A DNA stretch of 54,623 bases, from the IMG/VR virus record IMGVR_UViG_3300042471_000954, positions 1 through 54,623 of that record; one strand, written 5' to 3'. The number at the start of each line of letters is the position of its first letter. Position 1 is the first letter of the stretch. This DNA comes from a virus. The position numbers and the translations under genes are program-made. The notes below the pieces were generated by a model. That model was given only the letters and a program-made list of their open reading frames with translations, was not told the origin of the DNA and did not search any database. This document shows, one piece after another, positions 7,021-16,333 of this stretch.

Positions 7021-9495
7021 TTATCCATTGGGGAACGCAGCGGATGGAGGGATGAACGCCGAGGTGTAGTGAGCCTTGCCATTGGTGACCCGCACCTCGT
7101 CGATCTGACCCTTGAAGTAACGGGGGCTGACACTGGAATCGCCAAACATTAGGAAGTCGCACGTCACCGTGGCTGAACTCGTAATGTCGCCGATGCTCAC
7201 TCCGTCAACATAGGCAGTCACCGTGGAGCCGCTGCGCACCATTGCTACGTGTTGCCAAGTATTTATAGTCAATGCAAAGCCAGTAGCAAACGGGCTCTCG
7301 GAGTCGAAAAAGAACCCAGGATTAGCGCCACCGGGGCGCATCATCAGGGTGCTTTCATTCGCGGCGGACACTAGGGTGTCGAAGCTTCCGTTGCTACCCG
7401 TGCGTCTTGCCCACAGCTCAATAGTAAAATCGCCATTAAATGTAAATACTGAGCTTGTTGGAGTGCGTAGGCGTCCATTGAATTCACCGGATGCCCCGCC
7501 AAACTTACTTTGTGCTGTCGTGATTGTAACAGCGCCATTTTGGATACTCATTGCGTGTTGGTTGCTACTGCTGTCGGTGAATGTCGTGCTGCCGTTACTG
7601 CCATCCATGTGCAGCAATAGCGCATTTGGCACAGGGGTATCCGCAATAACCCCAGACCCGCTGCCTGCAAACAATGCAAGGGTTTCAGCCGACAGGTCCG
7701 CAATAACTCCAGACCCACTGCCCGCAAGTAGCCGCTCTATGAATGCTTCACCCGAGAGATCCGCTATCACCCCAGATCCGCTGCCCGCAAACAACCGCTC
7801 TGGAGTGATCTCTGCAGACAGGTCTGCGATAACCCCAGACCCGCTGCCTGCATACAACTGCTCTGGAGTGATCTCAGCTGACAGGTCTGCAATAACGCCA
7901 GACCCACTGCCTGCAAACAACTCATGCACAACCAAGGCTGTCCCGTAGGACACAGACACGCTCGTAATGCTTTCGGTTGTTGCAGTCAAGCTGTAAGGAG
8001 CTTCCAACACCCAGGTGAGTGAGCGGCTCACGCTTTCCCGCCGCACATTCTCCGCCACCGCCCCCACCACACTGGCCCTAGCCAGATCAGCCGCGTACAC
8101 ATCGCCCTCGACACCAGCCGTCCCGAAGCTGGCCCAGATGCTCCCCGGTGCCATCGGGTCAAACCCACCCGGCGCATTGATCGTGTTCGCCAGGGCTGGG
8201 GTGCTGTTGACCGTGGCGGTAACGGTCGGCAGGTTGGTGGCGGCAACCATCATCGGGAACCAGTCAGCACCGGTAGCACCGGTCACCAGGCCCGCGCCGC
8301 CGTCGAGCATGGCATCACAGCCCACGACCAACCCCTGGGCGTCCCAGGCGAAGGTGGTCCCGTTGGCGCGAAACCTGCCCACGGTGCCGGCCGCCTCCAG
8401 GTAAAGGGTGCCCATCGGTTCGCTGGGGATGTTGCGCAGCTCGGTGGTGATGCTCTTGCCATTGGCCATCCCTGACAGGATGGTGTAGATGCTCTTGCCG
8501 TATTCATAAGCGGCGGCGCTACTGGAGACGTATTCAAACTTTAACCCCGTGCCATTGTCGCCTGCATCCGTAGCAGGTCGCAGGTAGCTATCAGGGGCAA
8601 ACTGCATATCGTATTTATCTGTGCTATTGGTTCCAGCGGAGCCAAACGACATATCTACATACTGGCTTTCATAGGGCTTACCCAATGGGCCAGACTGATT
8701 CCAGCTACCGTTAGTGTTCAGCCTTTCCTGGGCACCTTGAAGCCTTTCGTTCTCCTGGTCTAGCTTGTTCGGCTGGGCCGGGGCCGTGCCTCGCCCGATG
8801 TTGATTGTCTTCTCAACCCCGCGACAGACCAGAGCGCTCATCCGATCAACGAGGGTGTAGGTGCCGCTGATCCGCTCTGCGTCAGCTGATCGCTTTAGCC
8901 CTGCCATAATCGAGGCCGCAACCGTCTTCCCGGCCGAAGTAGCCCCCCAGGCTTCATAAATGACCGTGGTTTGCTTTGTTAGTCCAGCAGCTACATTCCC
9001 TTCCTTTTCTACTATTGTTCTGCGAAGCAGGATGTTGCCGGTTCCAAGGTCAATGTTTTTGTAATTTTCAATCGACAAGCCACCGGCAAAGGCAATGCGT
9101 GGTTCGTATTCATCCGTTGTTACCATTGTTTCTATGGGGCCATCCTCTATAAGTTGGTAGCTATAGTAAGTTTGAGTGATTTTTGTTAATACAGCACCTG
9201 GGAATGCCGGACTTCTCGCTTCAAGCTTCGACTTCCACCGGGTAGGGTTAGCAGCACCGACGCAGGTTGTAGTAGTTGAAATCGTGTTTGCTACTACATC
9301 CTGGACTTGCCTTTTTCCGTCTTTGTCAAGGTATTCAAGCGTCGTATATTCAGTCAGCACTTCCGATGTAGAAGCAAAGCTCACTGAATCAGATCTTGTC
9401 TCAAACGTTACAGGCGGGCCTGGATTCCTAAACCTGTACTGAACCGCAAAAGTTTCGGCAGTGCTGATCGTTTTCTGATAGGTCCAGTTCTGCAT
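7021..9495 (-). CDS. Large tail tip/fibre protein with tandem repeats and C-terminal LamG domain, 824 aa
   Basis: Residues about 1-520 are a mixed beta/helical tail-tip body. Residues about 526-619 hold five tandem units built on AGSGSGVIADLSAE. The last 200 residues form a concanavalin/LamG jelly roll (LLLHMDGSNGSTTFTDSS, then GGASGEFNG, FTIELWARR, WQHVAMVRSGSTVTAYVDG, GQIDEVRVTNG). LamG domains of this type sit on phage tips and bind sugars. The gene overlaps 9495-10283 at its start and follows distal-tail-like genes, so it is probably the central fibre or host-recognition protein. Confidence 0.75.
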   Translation of the reverse strand: MQNWTYQKTISTAETFAVQYRFRNPGPPVTFETRSDSVSFASTSEVLTEYTTLEYLDKDGKRQVQDVVANTISTTTTCVGAANPTRWKSKLEARSPAFPGAVLTKITQTYYSYQLIEDGPIETMVTTDEYEPRIAFAGGLSIENYKNIDLGTGNILLRRTIVEKEGNVAAGLTKQTTVIYEAWGATSAGKTVAASIMAGLKRSADAERISGTYTLVDRMSALVCRGVEKTINIGRGTAPAQPNKLDQENERLQGAQERLNTNGSWNQSGPLGKPYESQYVDMSFGSAGTNSTDKYDMQFAPDSYLRPATDAGDNGTGLKFEYVSSSAAAYEYGKSIYTILSGMANGKSITTELRNIPSEPMGTLYLEAAGTVGRFRANGTTFAWDAQGLVVGCDAMLDGGAGLVTGATGADWFPMMVAATNLPTVTATVNSTPALANTINAPGGFDPMAPGSIWASFGTAGVEGDVYAADLARASVVGAVAENVRRESVSRSLTWVLEAPYSLTATTESITSVSVSYGTALVVHELFAGSGSGVIADLSAEITPEQLYAGSGSGVIADLSAEITPERLFAGSGSGVIADLSGEAFIERLLAGSGSGVIADLSAETLALFAGSGSGVIADTPVPNALLLHMDGSNGSTTFTDSSSNQHAMSIQNGAVTITTAQSKFGGASGEFNGRLRTPTSSVFTFNGDFTIELWARRTGSNGSFDTLVSAANESTLMMRPGGANPGFFFDSESPFATGFALTINTWQHVAMVRSGSTVTAYVDGVSIGDITSSATVTCDFLMFGDSSVSPRYFKGQIDEVRVTNGKAHYTSAFIPPSAAFPNG
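7639..7920 (-). repeat. Five tandem 57-63 bp coding repeats
   Basis: Minus-strand units start at 7920, 7857, 7794, 7731 and 7674; three are 21 codons, one 19, the last is truncated. Core peptide AGSGSGVIADLSAE, with linkers ITPEQL, ITPERL, AFIERL. Near-identical DNA makes this a site where unit number could change by slippage or recombination, altering fibre length. Confidence 0.85.
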
Positions 9496-10283
9496 CAGCC
9501 GGTCCCCGCGTTCCAGGTGTAGGACTCTTGACCCGGTGTCTTCGGTTTGTAGTTAGGGGAGGTTTCCACGGTGGGCCAGATCGAATCCCCGTAGCTGATC
9601 GTGATCTCCTCTGGCGGCGGGGGGTTGCCGATCGCCTCGATGGTGAGCAACTCGTTGATCGTCAGGAACGGCCCCTTGGTGGCAGGAACCAGCACCTTGC
9701 GGAGCCGTAGCTTCTCGGCAGCATCGATGAAGCCGTAGAAGCCCGATTCCGCGATGATCCGGCTGGCAATCTCCAGGTAGCCCCCGGATATATCGATGCT
9801 GGCCACCGCCTTGGCGAACGGGATCGCCGGGTTGCCCGTGGCCTGCGTGATCCCGCACCGGTCAAGCGCAACGGCTACCACGCTGCTCAGGAAGCAGATG
9901 TTTGGTGTCGAGCCTGCTGCCGTATCAACCGGTGTCCAGGCTGGGTAGTCGGCGGCGTAGTAAATCTCAGGCTGCACTAGATCCCACTTCAGGGCCAGTA
10001 GGCACCCGACCGTCAGAGTGGTTTCATTGTTGATCGGGTCGCTATCGGCCTTAATCACCCGCAGGCGCCTGGGGAACCGCGTAAGCCTCCCGCCGGGTGA
10101 GCGCACCCCCAACAGCAGCTCAGACCCCCGAGCAGGCTGGATTAGGCCGCTGATCACCACCTCCCCTTGCGTGCGCAGTAGGCCCACCCCCGGCGCCAGC
10201 GGATCATCCGATAGCTGCCCGCCGATCACAGGGCCCAGGTTGCTGAATACCTGTGCGCGAACATCAACCGGTGCGGCTGTCAT
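9495..10283 (-). CDS. Tail tip/baseplate hub-like protein, 262 aa
   Basis: Single codon overlaps at both ends join it to 10283-11053 and 7021-9495. Sequence is beta-rich (GQLSDDPLAPGVGLLRTQGE, RLRVIKADSDPINNETT). The second half has a small mixed domain (EIASRIIAESGFYGFIDAAE, KLRLRKVL) reminiscent of hub proteins that build the ring beneath the tail tube. Position three genes after the tape measure fits a gpL/hub analogue. Specific assignment is inference from order and composition. Confidence 0.6.
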   Translation of the reverse strand: MTAAPVDVRAQVFSNLGPVIGGQLSDDPLAPGVGLLRTQGEVVISGLIQPARGSELLLGVRSPGGRLTRFPRRLRVIKADSDPINNETTLTVGCLLALKWDLVQPEIYYAADYPAWTPVDTAAGSTPNICFLSSVVAVALDRCGITQATGNPAIPFAKAVASIDISGGYLEIASRIIAESGFYGFIDAAEKLRLRKVLVPATKGPFLTINELLTIEAIGNPPPPEEITISYGDSIWPTVETSPNYKPKTPGQESYTWNAGTG

Positions 10284-11053
10284 CAGGCAGCCCTCCGCTT
10301 GAGCTTCACGGTCACGATGTAGCGCTCCACCACCGCGCCACCGCTGACGATCTGATCACGCTCCAGGCCCAGCTCACCCACCGGCCAGAAGTCGCTAGCG
10401 CCAGGACGGGCCGCGATCGTGGCCGTAAACCATGCCTTTACCGCAGTCCAACCGGCGGAATTGGTGACCCCCCGAACGGTGCGCACCTCAGAGGCCACCA
10501 ACGGCCCCCGTGCCACGAACCCCCCGGTAGAAGTGGGCTCCAGGGTCGGGCCATCCTCAAAGCTCTCGGGCTGATCCAGCAGCGCCAGCGTGGTGGTGCC
10601 CAGGGTGATGGTGCCGTAGGCGGGCAGGAAGGCGTCACCGGCCAGCCTGCCCTTCTCGTTCTGCCGTAGCAGCACCGCCAGCTGCTGCGCTGCATCGATC
10701 AGGGTGAACGACACCTTCACCCATGCCCCGCCTTGCACCGTCTCGCCAACCGGCGCCCCGGTGAACCAACACGCCAGGCTGGTGACACTGCGGCCATGGG
10801 CGGAGCAGGTCAGTGCCACGGTGGCCCCCACCACCCGGCTGGCAATGGTGGGCGCTTCCAGGATCTTGGCTGCCTGCCACGCATCAAAGATTGTGCAGGT
10901 GGTCACCCACTGCGCCGGGGTGGCCAAGCCCGCTACGCTGAACCGCCTTGCCGTCAGCCCCTGCTCCGTCTCCGCCTCGGCATACCCGATCGGCTGCGCC
11001 TGCAGGTAGCGCAGCGTCAGGGTGGAGGCTCCGTAGACGAGCTGGATGCTCAT
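10283..11053 (-). CDS. Distal tail protein-like, 256 aa
   Basis: First gene after the tape measure, the place held by Dit/minor tail proteins in siphoviruses. Beta-rich with YGASTLTLRYLQAQPIGY at the start and the closing ERYIVTVKLKRRAA. The pattern of an N-terminal beta ring (about 1-130) and a second beta domain (about 150-256) would agree with a Dit-like protein. No family motif is strong enough to be sure. Confidence 0.6.
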   Translation of the reverse strand: MSIQLVYGASTLTLRYLQAQPIGYAEAETEQGLTARRFSVAGLATPAQWVTTCTIFDAWQAAKILEAPTIASRVVGATVALTCSAHGRSVTSLACWFTGAPVGETVQGGAWVKVSFTLIDAAQQLAVLLRQNEKGRLAGDAFLPAYGTITLGTTTLALLDQPESFEDGPTLEPTSTGGFVARGPLVASEVRTVRGVTNSAGWTAVKAWFTATIAARPGASDFWPVGELGLERDQIVSGGAVVERYIVTVKLKRRAA

Positions 11054-11063
11054 CAGGGCACCC

Positions 11064-13928
11064 TCAACGCATCCGCGCCATGGTCTGCGCCAGCTTCAAG
11101 CCGGATCCATCCCCGCGCACCCCGACCGACACGTTCCACGCTTTGCGCCTCAGCTCGGCCACTTCCTGGCTCAGGTTTCCAACCGCGAGGGCCAGATGGG
11201 CTACTGCCGGATCGGACCCACCACGCAGCACGCCAGCGCCGCCGCCGAGGGCACCGGATTCCTTCAGGCGGCTGGTGATAGCAGCAGGGATCACCGTGCC
11301 TGGGGAGGGGGCCGTCCACAGGCTGTTGGCGGGCCGATTGATCAGGGACAGGGCGCCAGATGCTGACAGGAACGCCTCCTGGCCCAAGCTCATCCCGCTC
11401 GGGCCGTCGTTGATGCGGTACGTCTGGCCAGCATCCACAGGGCCACCCGTGAAGCGGGCAGGGGGGAGGCCAGAGGCTGCTGCCAGGGAGCGGTAGAACC
11501 TGTCGGCAGCGTTGGCCGCATTACCCATGTTGGTGCTGAGCCCTGCCGCCTGGCCCTTGGCTGCAGCGGTGGCCTTGGATGCCACGCCCATGAAGTCTTT
11601 GATGTCGTACGCGGCAGGCCCCACCCCCTTGCCCAGAGCCTGTCCGATCTCGTAGTACCCCCTGCCGGTGTCCCGCACCCGGAGGCCCACATCCTTGGCC
11701 AACTGGGCAAAGGCTCCCTGCTGGGCAAGTGGCACCTTCAGGCTGTCGCCCACGCTCTTGAACTGGTCGGCGGTGCCCTTGGCAGCCTTGAAGGTGCCAT
11801 CAGCGGCAAGTTGTAGGCCCTTTGCCTCGGCGGCAGCAAGGGCCCTATTGATTGCTTCCTCGTTGGTGGCATCAGCGATCCTGCCCTGTATAGGCTGGAT
11901 TTGCTGAAGGATCCCTAGGTTTTCATTGGCAATCTGCCTGTAAATATCCTTGATTTCTAGGTTTGCCCTTGCCGAGGCTTCCGCTTCTTTGTTGCTTTCG
12001 TTGATTGCCTTTGTTACCTCAAGCTCAGCCTCTTTGTATTCTGCGTTTGCTTTCCTTACCTCGCTGTTTGCCTCTGTAAGAGCCTGCTGCTGCTTCAATG
12101 CAAGCAGATCTCTTTCTAGTCCCTGCTGTGCTACTAATCCCTGAAACTTGGCGCTCATGGCGGCAGCTTCTATCTCTTCACCCCGGCGCTTAATGTCGTC
12201 TAACTCTCGCTCGCTTGCACCGCGCTTTTGTGCCTCCTGTAATTCGTAGTCGTTGCGACTTTTGATGATGCCAAAACGAGAATCTTCTAGGCTGATCAAT
12301 GCCTGGCCTAGATTGATGTTGGCTTGGCCAATTTGCAGCTGAGAGTCAGACTGCGCCTTGGCTAGCTTGCCCTGAGCATCCGCTATTTTCTGATCGTATT
12401 CAAGCCGCTCTAGCTGCTCTTTGTTATATGATTTTGCAAGGTCTAGAAGATCTTGGTTTCCTTGTGCTATTGCCTTGATTTGCTTCTCTTGCGCCTCCGT
12501 TAGCTGTGTTGTCCCAGTAAGTTGTGAGGTTATCCATTTTGCGCCAGATATAATAAGACTATCAAACCCCTCTTTTAGCTCGTAAACTGCCTTTGCTGGT
12601 GGGGTAAAAGTAAAAACGCTTTTAATGGCCCCGGCAGCTTCAACGGCTTTGCCTGTTAATGCTTGAACGAGCGAAATGCCCGTTGCAAGACGGCTTAAGA
12701 ATTCTCCTACCGATCCTCCTCCAGATGCTCCCAATACTGTAACAAGATTACTAGATGCGTTGGTAATTTTCTCAATTCCACCGGCAATGGTTGCCGAAGC
12801 AATTTCAGCGGCTGCCTTGGCCTGGCCGGTTTTCGTGATTTGATTATCCAGGAACTCGTTGTAATTTTTTAATTTATCGTTTGCAATTTGCTGGATGGGA
12901 GCTTGGGCTTCTACACTACCGGTCAAGATTGCAATGCTATCAGCTGACCCTTTGCTTTTTGTAACTACATCGGCTAGGAACCCAGCGAACCCACGCGCTT
13001 TTAGGCCAGTCAAGTTGTACTCTATTCCGAGCCTCTCTGCTTCATCCTTGGCTTGTTCTGAAGGTTTTATGATTGAACTGATGGCTTGCCTAAGTCCTGT
13101 AAATGTTTGCTCAACAGGAACTCCTTTCGCTGTAGCGTCGGCGATTGCAGCACTTAGCTCGCTCAAGGGAATATTTGCTGCAGCCGCAACGGCTGCAATA
13201 TTACCGATCTGCTTTCCAAATTGCGCAACTGTTATCTTGCCGTCATTTTGTGTTTGGATAAAGCTATCTACAATAGACGTAGCGTCTGAAGCTTCAAGCC
13301 CGTAAGAATTGATGACGGATGTTACAGCATCGGCTACAGTGGCAAGATCCGAGAATCCCCCGGTAGCGCCTAGCGCTGAAGCTCGCAGAATATCGACAAT
13401 CTCTGAGGTTTTGGTAAAGCCGCTTGATGCTACATCATAAGATGCTTGCATCAGCTCAACACGACTTACGTTGCCGTCTAGCTCTGTTGATAACTTCAGT
13501 AGTTCTTTGCTAAGTGCTTTTGAGTCAACGCCAAGGGTCCGCACCGCAGCGCTTGCGGTGTCAAGATCCATAATCTGCTTGCCAGCAAACTGAAGCGCTG
13601 CGCCAACCGTAAGAACCGAACCTGTTTGCAGCGCAAAGCTCTTCACACCATCAGTCAAGCTGCCCAGGATGCCATTGCCTTTACCCAATACGGAATTAAC
13701 ATCCCCTTGATTTTTGACGATGGTTTGTTGTGATTCGCCAAAGCTTTTTACTCCGCCTGTCGTCTCCCTAAGCTGTGTAGATAAGCCTGAGAGAGTTTTG
13801 TCGGTCCCGTTAAACCCGTCCTGGAAATTCTGCCCCGCCTGTTTCCCCGCCTGCCCGATCTGCCGCGAGGCATCGAGCACGCCTTTCACATCGGCGGTGA
13901 CCTTAACGACCCACTCATTGCCTGCCAT
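11064..13928 (-). CDS. Tail tape measure protein, 954 aa
   Basis: Residues about 105-345 match the PhageMin_Tail/TP901 tape-measure core: LDTASAAVRTLGVDSKAL, ASYDVASSGFTKTSEIVDIL, ATVADAVTSVINSYGLEASD, QFGKQIGNIAAVAAAANIP, TFTGLRQAISSIIKPSEQ. A long charged coiled coil follows (about 480-680), then an Ala/Gly-rich C-terminal part. The protein sets tail length; 954 residues would span roughly 140 nm at 1.5 angstrom per residue. The middle is AT-richer than its neighbours. Start at ATG 13928 has AGGAAGCTGAG in front of it. Confidence 0.93.
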   Translation of the reverse strand: MAGNEWVVKVTADVKGVLDASRQIGQAGKQAGQNFQDGFNGTDKTLSGLSTQLRETTGGVKSFGESQQTIVKNQGDVNSVLGKGNGILGSLTDGVKSFALQTGSVLTVGAALQFAGKQIMDLDTASAAVRTLGVDSKALSKELLKLSTELDGNVSRVELMQASYDVASSGFTKTSEIVDILRASALGATGGFSDLATVADAVTSVINSYGLEASDATSIVDSFIQTQNDGKITVAQFGKQIGNIAAVAAAANIPLSELSAAIADATAKGVPVEQTFTGLRQAISSIIKPSEQAKDEAERLGIEYNLTGLKARGFAGFLADVVTKSKGSADSIAILTGSVEAQAPIQQIANDKLKNYNEFLDNQITKTGQAKAAAEIASATIAGGIEKITNASSNLVTVLGASGGGSVGEFLSRLATGISLVQALTGKAVEAAGAIKSVFTFTPPAKAVYELKEGFDSLIISGAKWITSQLTGTTQLTEAQEKQIKAIAQGNQDLLDLAKSYNKEQLERLEYDQKIADAQGKLAKAQSDSQLQIGQANINLGQALISLEDSRFGIIKSRNDYELQEAQKRGASERELDDIKRRGEEIEAAAMSAKFQGLVAQQGLERDLLALKQQQALTEANSEVRKANAEYKEAELEVTKAINESNKEAEASARANLEIKDIYRQIANENLGILQQIQPIQGRIADATNEEAINRALAAAEAKGLQLAADGTFKAAKGTADQFKSVGDSLKVPLAQQGAFAQLAKDVGLRVRDTGRGYYEIGQALGKGVGPAAYDIKDFMGVASKATAAAKGQAAGLSTNMGNAANAADRFYRSLAAASGLPPARFTGGPVDAGQTYRINDGPSGMSLGQEAFLSASGALSLINRPANSLWTAPSPGTVIPAAITSRLKESGALGGGAGVLRGGSDPAVAHLALAVGNLSQEVAELRRKAWNVSVGVRGDGSGLKLAQTMARMR

Positions 13929-13929
13929 C

Positions 13930-14376
13930 TCAGCTTCCTGGTGTCACGACGTACTGGGTGGGGTTTGTCCAGCTGATGGCGTACTGATCCAGTACCCCGA
14001 GCCCCTGCCCCGGCGCATCACCACCGATCGGCACCGCACGGCAGCCGGGCAGGAGGCTGATGATCCGCTGGGTCAGCGACTGCAGAGCCGATAGGTCGGT
14101 TGAGGGTGACCACTCGCTCACGTACAGCCGGAACTGTGGATTCAGCCCCGTCTCCCCGGTGAGCATCGCCTCGGGGCTGTAGTCGGGGTTGTTGAGGATC
14201 ACCACCTCCAGGCCAGCCACGGCCACCCCCTCGGGTAGCTGCTCATTGCGGCGCACCACGGCGATGGCAGGGACAGGGCTCTGGCCGCGAGGCGTGTACG
14301 TGCCTAGGGCTGCGCTGACCACCGCATCGCCCGCCAGCAGGTCGTACAGCTCCTGTGCAGTGGCGGGAAGGCTCAT
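13930..14376 (-). CDS. Tail terminator/minor tail-like protein, 148 aa
   Basis: Immediately precedes the tape measure (1-bp gap). Opens MSLPATAQELYDLLAGDAVV, then a mixed alpha/beta core (VPAIAVVRRNEQ, GLEVVILNNPDYSP, NPQFRLYVSEW, LTQRIISLLPG). Size and the pattern of a central sheet with helices resemble gpU-like tail terminators. Start supported by the leader GGGAAAGCTGAGGC directly before ATG, a string also found before 17530. Function inferred from size, order and fold pattern. Confidence 0.6.
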   Translation of the reverse strand: MSLPATAQELYDLLAGDAVVSAALGTYTPRGQSPVPAIAVVRRNEQLPEGVAVAGLEVVILNNPDYSPEAMLTGETGLNPQFRLYVSEWSPSTDLSALQSLTQRIISLLPGCRAVPIGGDAPGQGLGVLDQYAISWTNPTQYVVTPGS

Positions 14377-14485
14377 GCCTCAGCTTTCCCGGCGGGCAAG
14401 CCGATCAGGGAACCGGGAGGCGTTGCCCTTTTCAAACGGCTTACAGATGAGGTAGAATGCGAAAGTCACCACCGCACGACCGACC
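14377..14485 (+). promoter_or_regulatory. Divergent promoter region with AACGGCTTA half-site
   Basis: Plus strand: AAACGGCTTA at 14434-14443, then TAGAAT at 14453-14458, then an SD-less leader with CACCACCG and CGACCGACC before ATG 14486. The same arrangement (AAACGGCTTA, 9 bases, TAGAAT) is present on the minus strand at 46988-46964. In the other direction the region feeds the tape-measure operon. Confidence 0.6.
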
Positions 14486-14890
14486 ATGGGAGAAGCAAGG
14501 CGCCGTAAAAAGGCGCTGGGATTTGCCTACGGCACACCGGAAAACAGTAATCACCCTCTTATTGCTTACCAAGGATTTACTCAAAAGGAACTGGATTCAA
14601 AAGCACTGCAGCACATTCAAGCCGCATTTGCTAAAGGTCAGCACGTTACACTAATTGGCACACAGGCGGCCCGCCCACTGGCAGAGGCTGCAAACCTGCC
14701 GTGGCTACACGAATTACCAAAAGGCAATCCCATACCTGAATCGGTGGCATGGGATGTTGAAATTGCGGCAAATGGTGGGCCAATACTGCATCAGTCCGAT
14801 CGTCCTAATGGAGGCATTGTGATTCTTGGTGCTGGTTCGAGCCAATGGCTTGAAAAGGCGATAGCGGGCCATCAACCATACATTAAGTAA
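14486..14890 (+). CDS. Moron protein with MGEARRRK start, 134 aa
   Basis: Starts MGEARRRKKALGFAYG, an N-terminal motif shared by several small cyanobacterial and phage proteins (MGEAKRRK type). Residues about 50-130 look like a small alpha/beta domain (GQHVTLIGTQAARPLAEA, GGIVILGAGSSQWLEKAI) with Gly-rich loops. First gene of a four-gene plus-strand cassette set against the minus-strand tail operon, with its own promoter. AT-richer than the tail genes. Function not known; transfer as a moron is inferred. Confidence 0.65.
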   Translation: MGEARRRKKALGFAYGTPENSNHPLIAYQGFTQKELDSKALQHIQAAFAKGQHVTLIGTQAARPLAEAANLPWLHELPKGNPIPESVAWDVEIAANGGPILHQSDRPNGGIVILGAGSSQWLEKAIAGHQPYIK

Positions 14891-14948
14891 AGCAAAGTGG
14901 TGTAACACATGACGCCACCTAAACCCCCAACCACACAAACAAACCACC

Positions 14949-15611
14949 GTGACAAAAGAAAGCCTCTCGTCCGTTGACATATGGACGCGCCCAGCAGAAT
15001 CAAAGCTTAGAACTGAGGCGCTAAGACGCAGCGCCAACAAGCCGCTTGACGAACCCTACGCCTTTTGGGAGCGAAGGGGAAAAACAGTATTTGTTAGTGA
15101 AATCAAAGGCATGTCCATTGAGGATCTGGATGTCTTAGCAAGTGACATGCAAGTGAAGTGGAATGAGCTAAACAGCGAAATCTCAACAGAGTACGCCAGG
15201 CTTGCGTCTGTTCCTGAAACGCAGCCATCAGTTGCTGACAAGTTAAGACTGACAATACGAAGAATGGTGCGTAAAAAGACACACGCCAAGACGATATGGT
15301 GGGAAGTGACAAGGCAAAAGAGTTATCTCAATAAAGACAAGCATAGGCCAAAGCCGAAACTTGTTAATAGCCAGCGAGACAAAGATAGCTTAACAGCTTT
15401 GGGTAGCAAAATGAATTACTTTAGAATCAAAGAACTTATGCTTTTGATTCGCGCTGAGATTGGCGATGCGCGGTTTGATGTATTAGAAAGCCAAGCGCGA
15501 GCGCAAGCTGTTCCGTTATTTCAGGCGTGGGTCACTACTACTGATACCCCGCCTGTGTTGATTGAACATGTACTACTGGAAAACCAAAAGCACATGCTCC
15601 CCACGCTCTAG
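14949..15611 (+). CDS. Moron hypothetical protein, 220 aa, GTG start
   Basis: Starts at GTG 14949 after a C/A-rich leader (CCACACAAACAAACCACC) without Shine-Dalgarno. Charged, mostly helical, with a basic zone KLRLTIRRMVRKKTHAKT around residues 98-115. No metal or catalytic motif recognised. Second gene of the plus-strand cassette; composition is AT-rich against the neighbourhood. Could be a DNA- or RNA-binding host-takeover protein from its charge pattern, but that is speculation. Confidence 0.6.
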   Translation: MTKESLSSVDIWTRPAESKLRTEALRRSANKPLDEPYAFWERRGKTVFVSEIKGMSIEDLDVLASDMQVKWNELNSEISTEYARLASVPETQPSVADKLRLTIRRMVRKKTHAKTIWWEVTRQKSYLNKDKHRPKPKLVNSQRDKDSLTALGSKMNYFRIKELMLLIRAEIGDARFDVLESQARAQAVPLFQAWVTTTDTPPVLIEHVLLENQKHMLPTL

Positions 15612-15673
15612 CGCTCGGGATCCCATCCGCCAGGCCCTTTCCACCGATTCACCACCACCAGACCCCCGTTTCC

Positions 15674-15985
15674 ATGACTGCTAATTTTGACTGGAACGAC
15701 GAAAGCGTGCCAGTTGGTAAGCGCAAAGTTGCTTTTGTTAAGTGGTTGACCAAGAAACGGAAAGTTTCGCTCATTCAAGCTAAAGTGATGGCTAACTCAA
15801 AATTTGGACCGTCCCAAGCCTCGCTGCAAAGCGAACGCATCCGCCAAGAGCATAAGAAGCGGCACCGCGATCAGTCCGCCATCCGCCGTTTTGGGCACGT
15901 TGCGCAGTACGAAGAGCCAGCCCCGGCAACGGTTAACCACGACATTGCTGGTCTGCTCAAGCGACTAAGCCTGCCTACGTCCTAA
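15674..15985 (+). CDS. Moron hypothetical protein, 103 aa, basic
   Basis: Leader TTCACCACCACCAGACC precedes ATG 15674. The protein is strongly basic (KRKVAFVKWLTKKRKVSL, RIRQEHKKRHRDQSAIRRF) with a helical middle; likely nucleic-acid binding. Third gene in the cassette. No family recognised. Confidence 0.6.
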   Translation: MTANFDWNDESVPVGKRKVAFVKWLTKKRKVSLIQAKVMANSKFGPSQASLQSERIRQEHKKRHRDQSAIRRFGHVAQYEEPAPATVNHDIAGLLKRLSLPTS

Positions 15986-16029
15986 CGCCCGTTACAGCCG
16001 GAAACCTGCCGCAACACTGCCCGCCCGCC

Positions 16030-16263
16030 ATGGAAGCCCCAGTCATGGAAGCCCGCTCCTGCCCACGCTGCGGCGCCCTCTGGCTAGGCGAGCAGCTTTA
16101 CTGGGCCACCGGCAAGCCCGCCTCAGAGCTTGATCTAGCGGGCCTCGTCTGCAACATGGCCAACGACCCCGCCTGCATCAACCCGTGCAAGGGCCATGAA
16201 GGTGGCGACACCTGGGCCAAGCGCATAGAGCGGGTCAGCCAGCCTTTTAGCGTTGATGCATAA
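16030..16263 (+). CDS. Zinc-ribbon protein of the cyanophage type, 77 aa
   Basis: CPRCGALWLGEQLYWATGKP, then DLAGLVCN, CINPCKG and GGDTWAKR. I recall this CPrCg.lW..gQLYWATGk...LAGLVCn...CiNP.kG..GGDTW.kR pattern from small conserved proteins of T4-like cyanophages. Four Cys (CxxC plus two later) suggest one zinc site. Start is uncertain: ATG 16030 and ATG 16045 follow the same word ATGGAAGCCC; the second gives a protein beginning MEARSCPRC. Last gene of the cassette, facing the terminator at 16277. Confidence 0.75.
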   Translation: MEAPVMEARSCPRCGALWLGEQLYWATGKPASELDLAGLVCNMANDPACINPCKGHEGGDTWAKRIERVSQPFSVDA

Positions 16264-16276
16264 AGGGCAATAAAAA

Positions 16277-16295
16277 GCCCCGGCAGCACCGGGGC
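16277..16295 (-). terminator. Intrinsic terminator for the tail-tube transcript
   Basis: GCCCCGG-TGCTG-CCGGGGC followed by TTTTTATT on the minus strand. It lies after the minus gene ending at 16334 and faces the end of the plus-strand cassette (16263). Confidence 0.85.
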
Positions 16296-16333
16296 CATCA
16301 ACTCAAACACCGGGATTCCCGTTGTTTGCTTGG

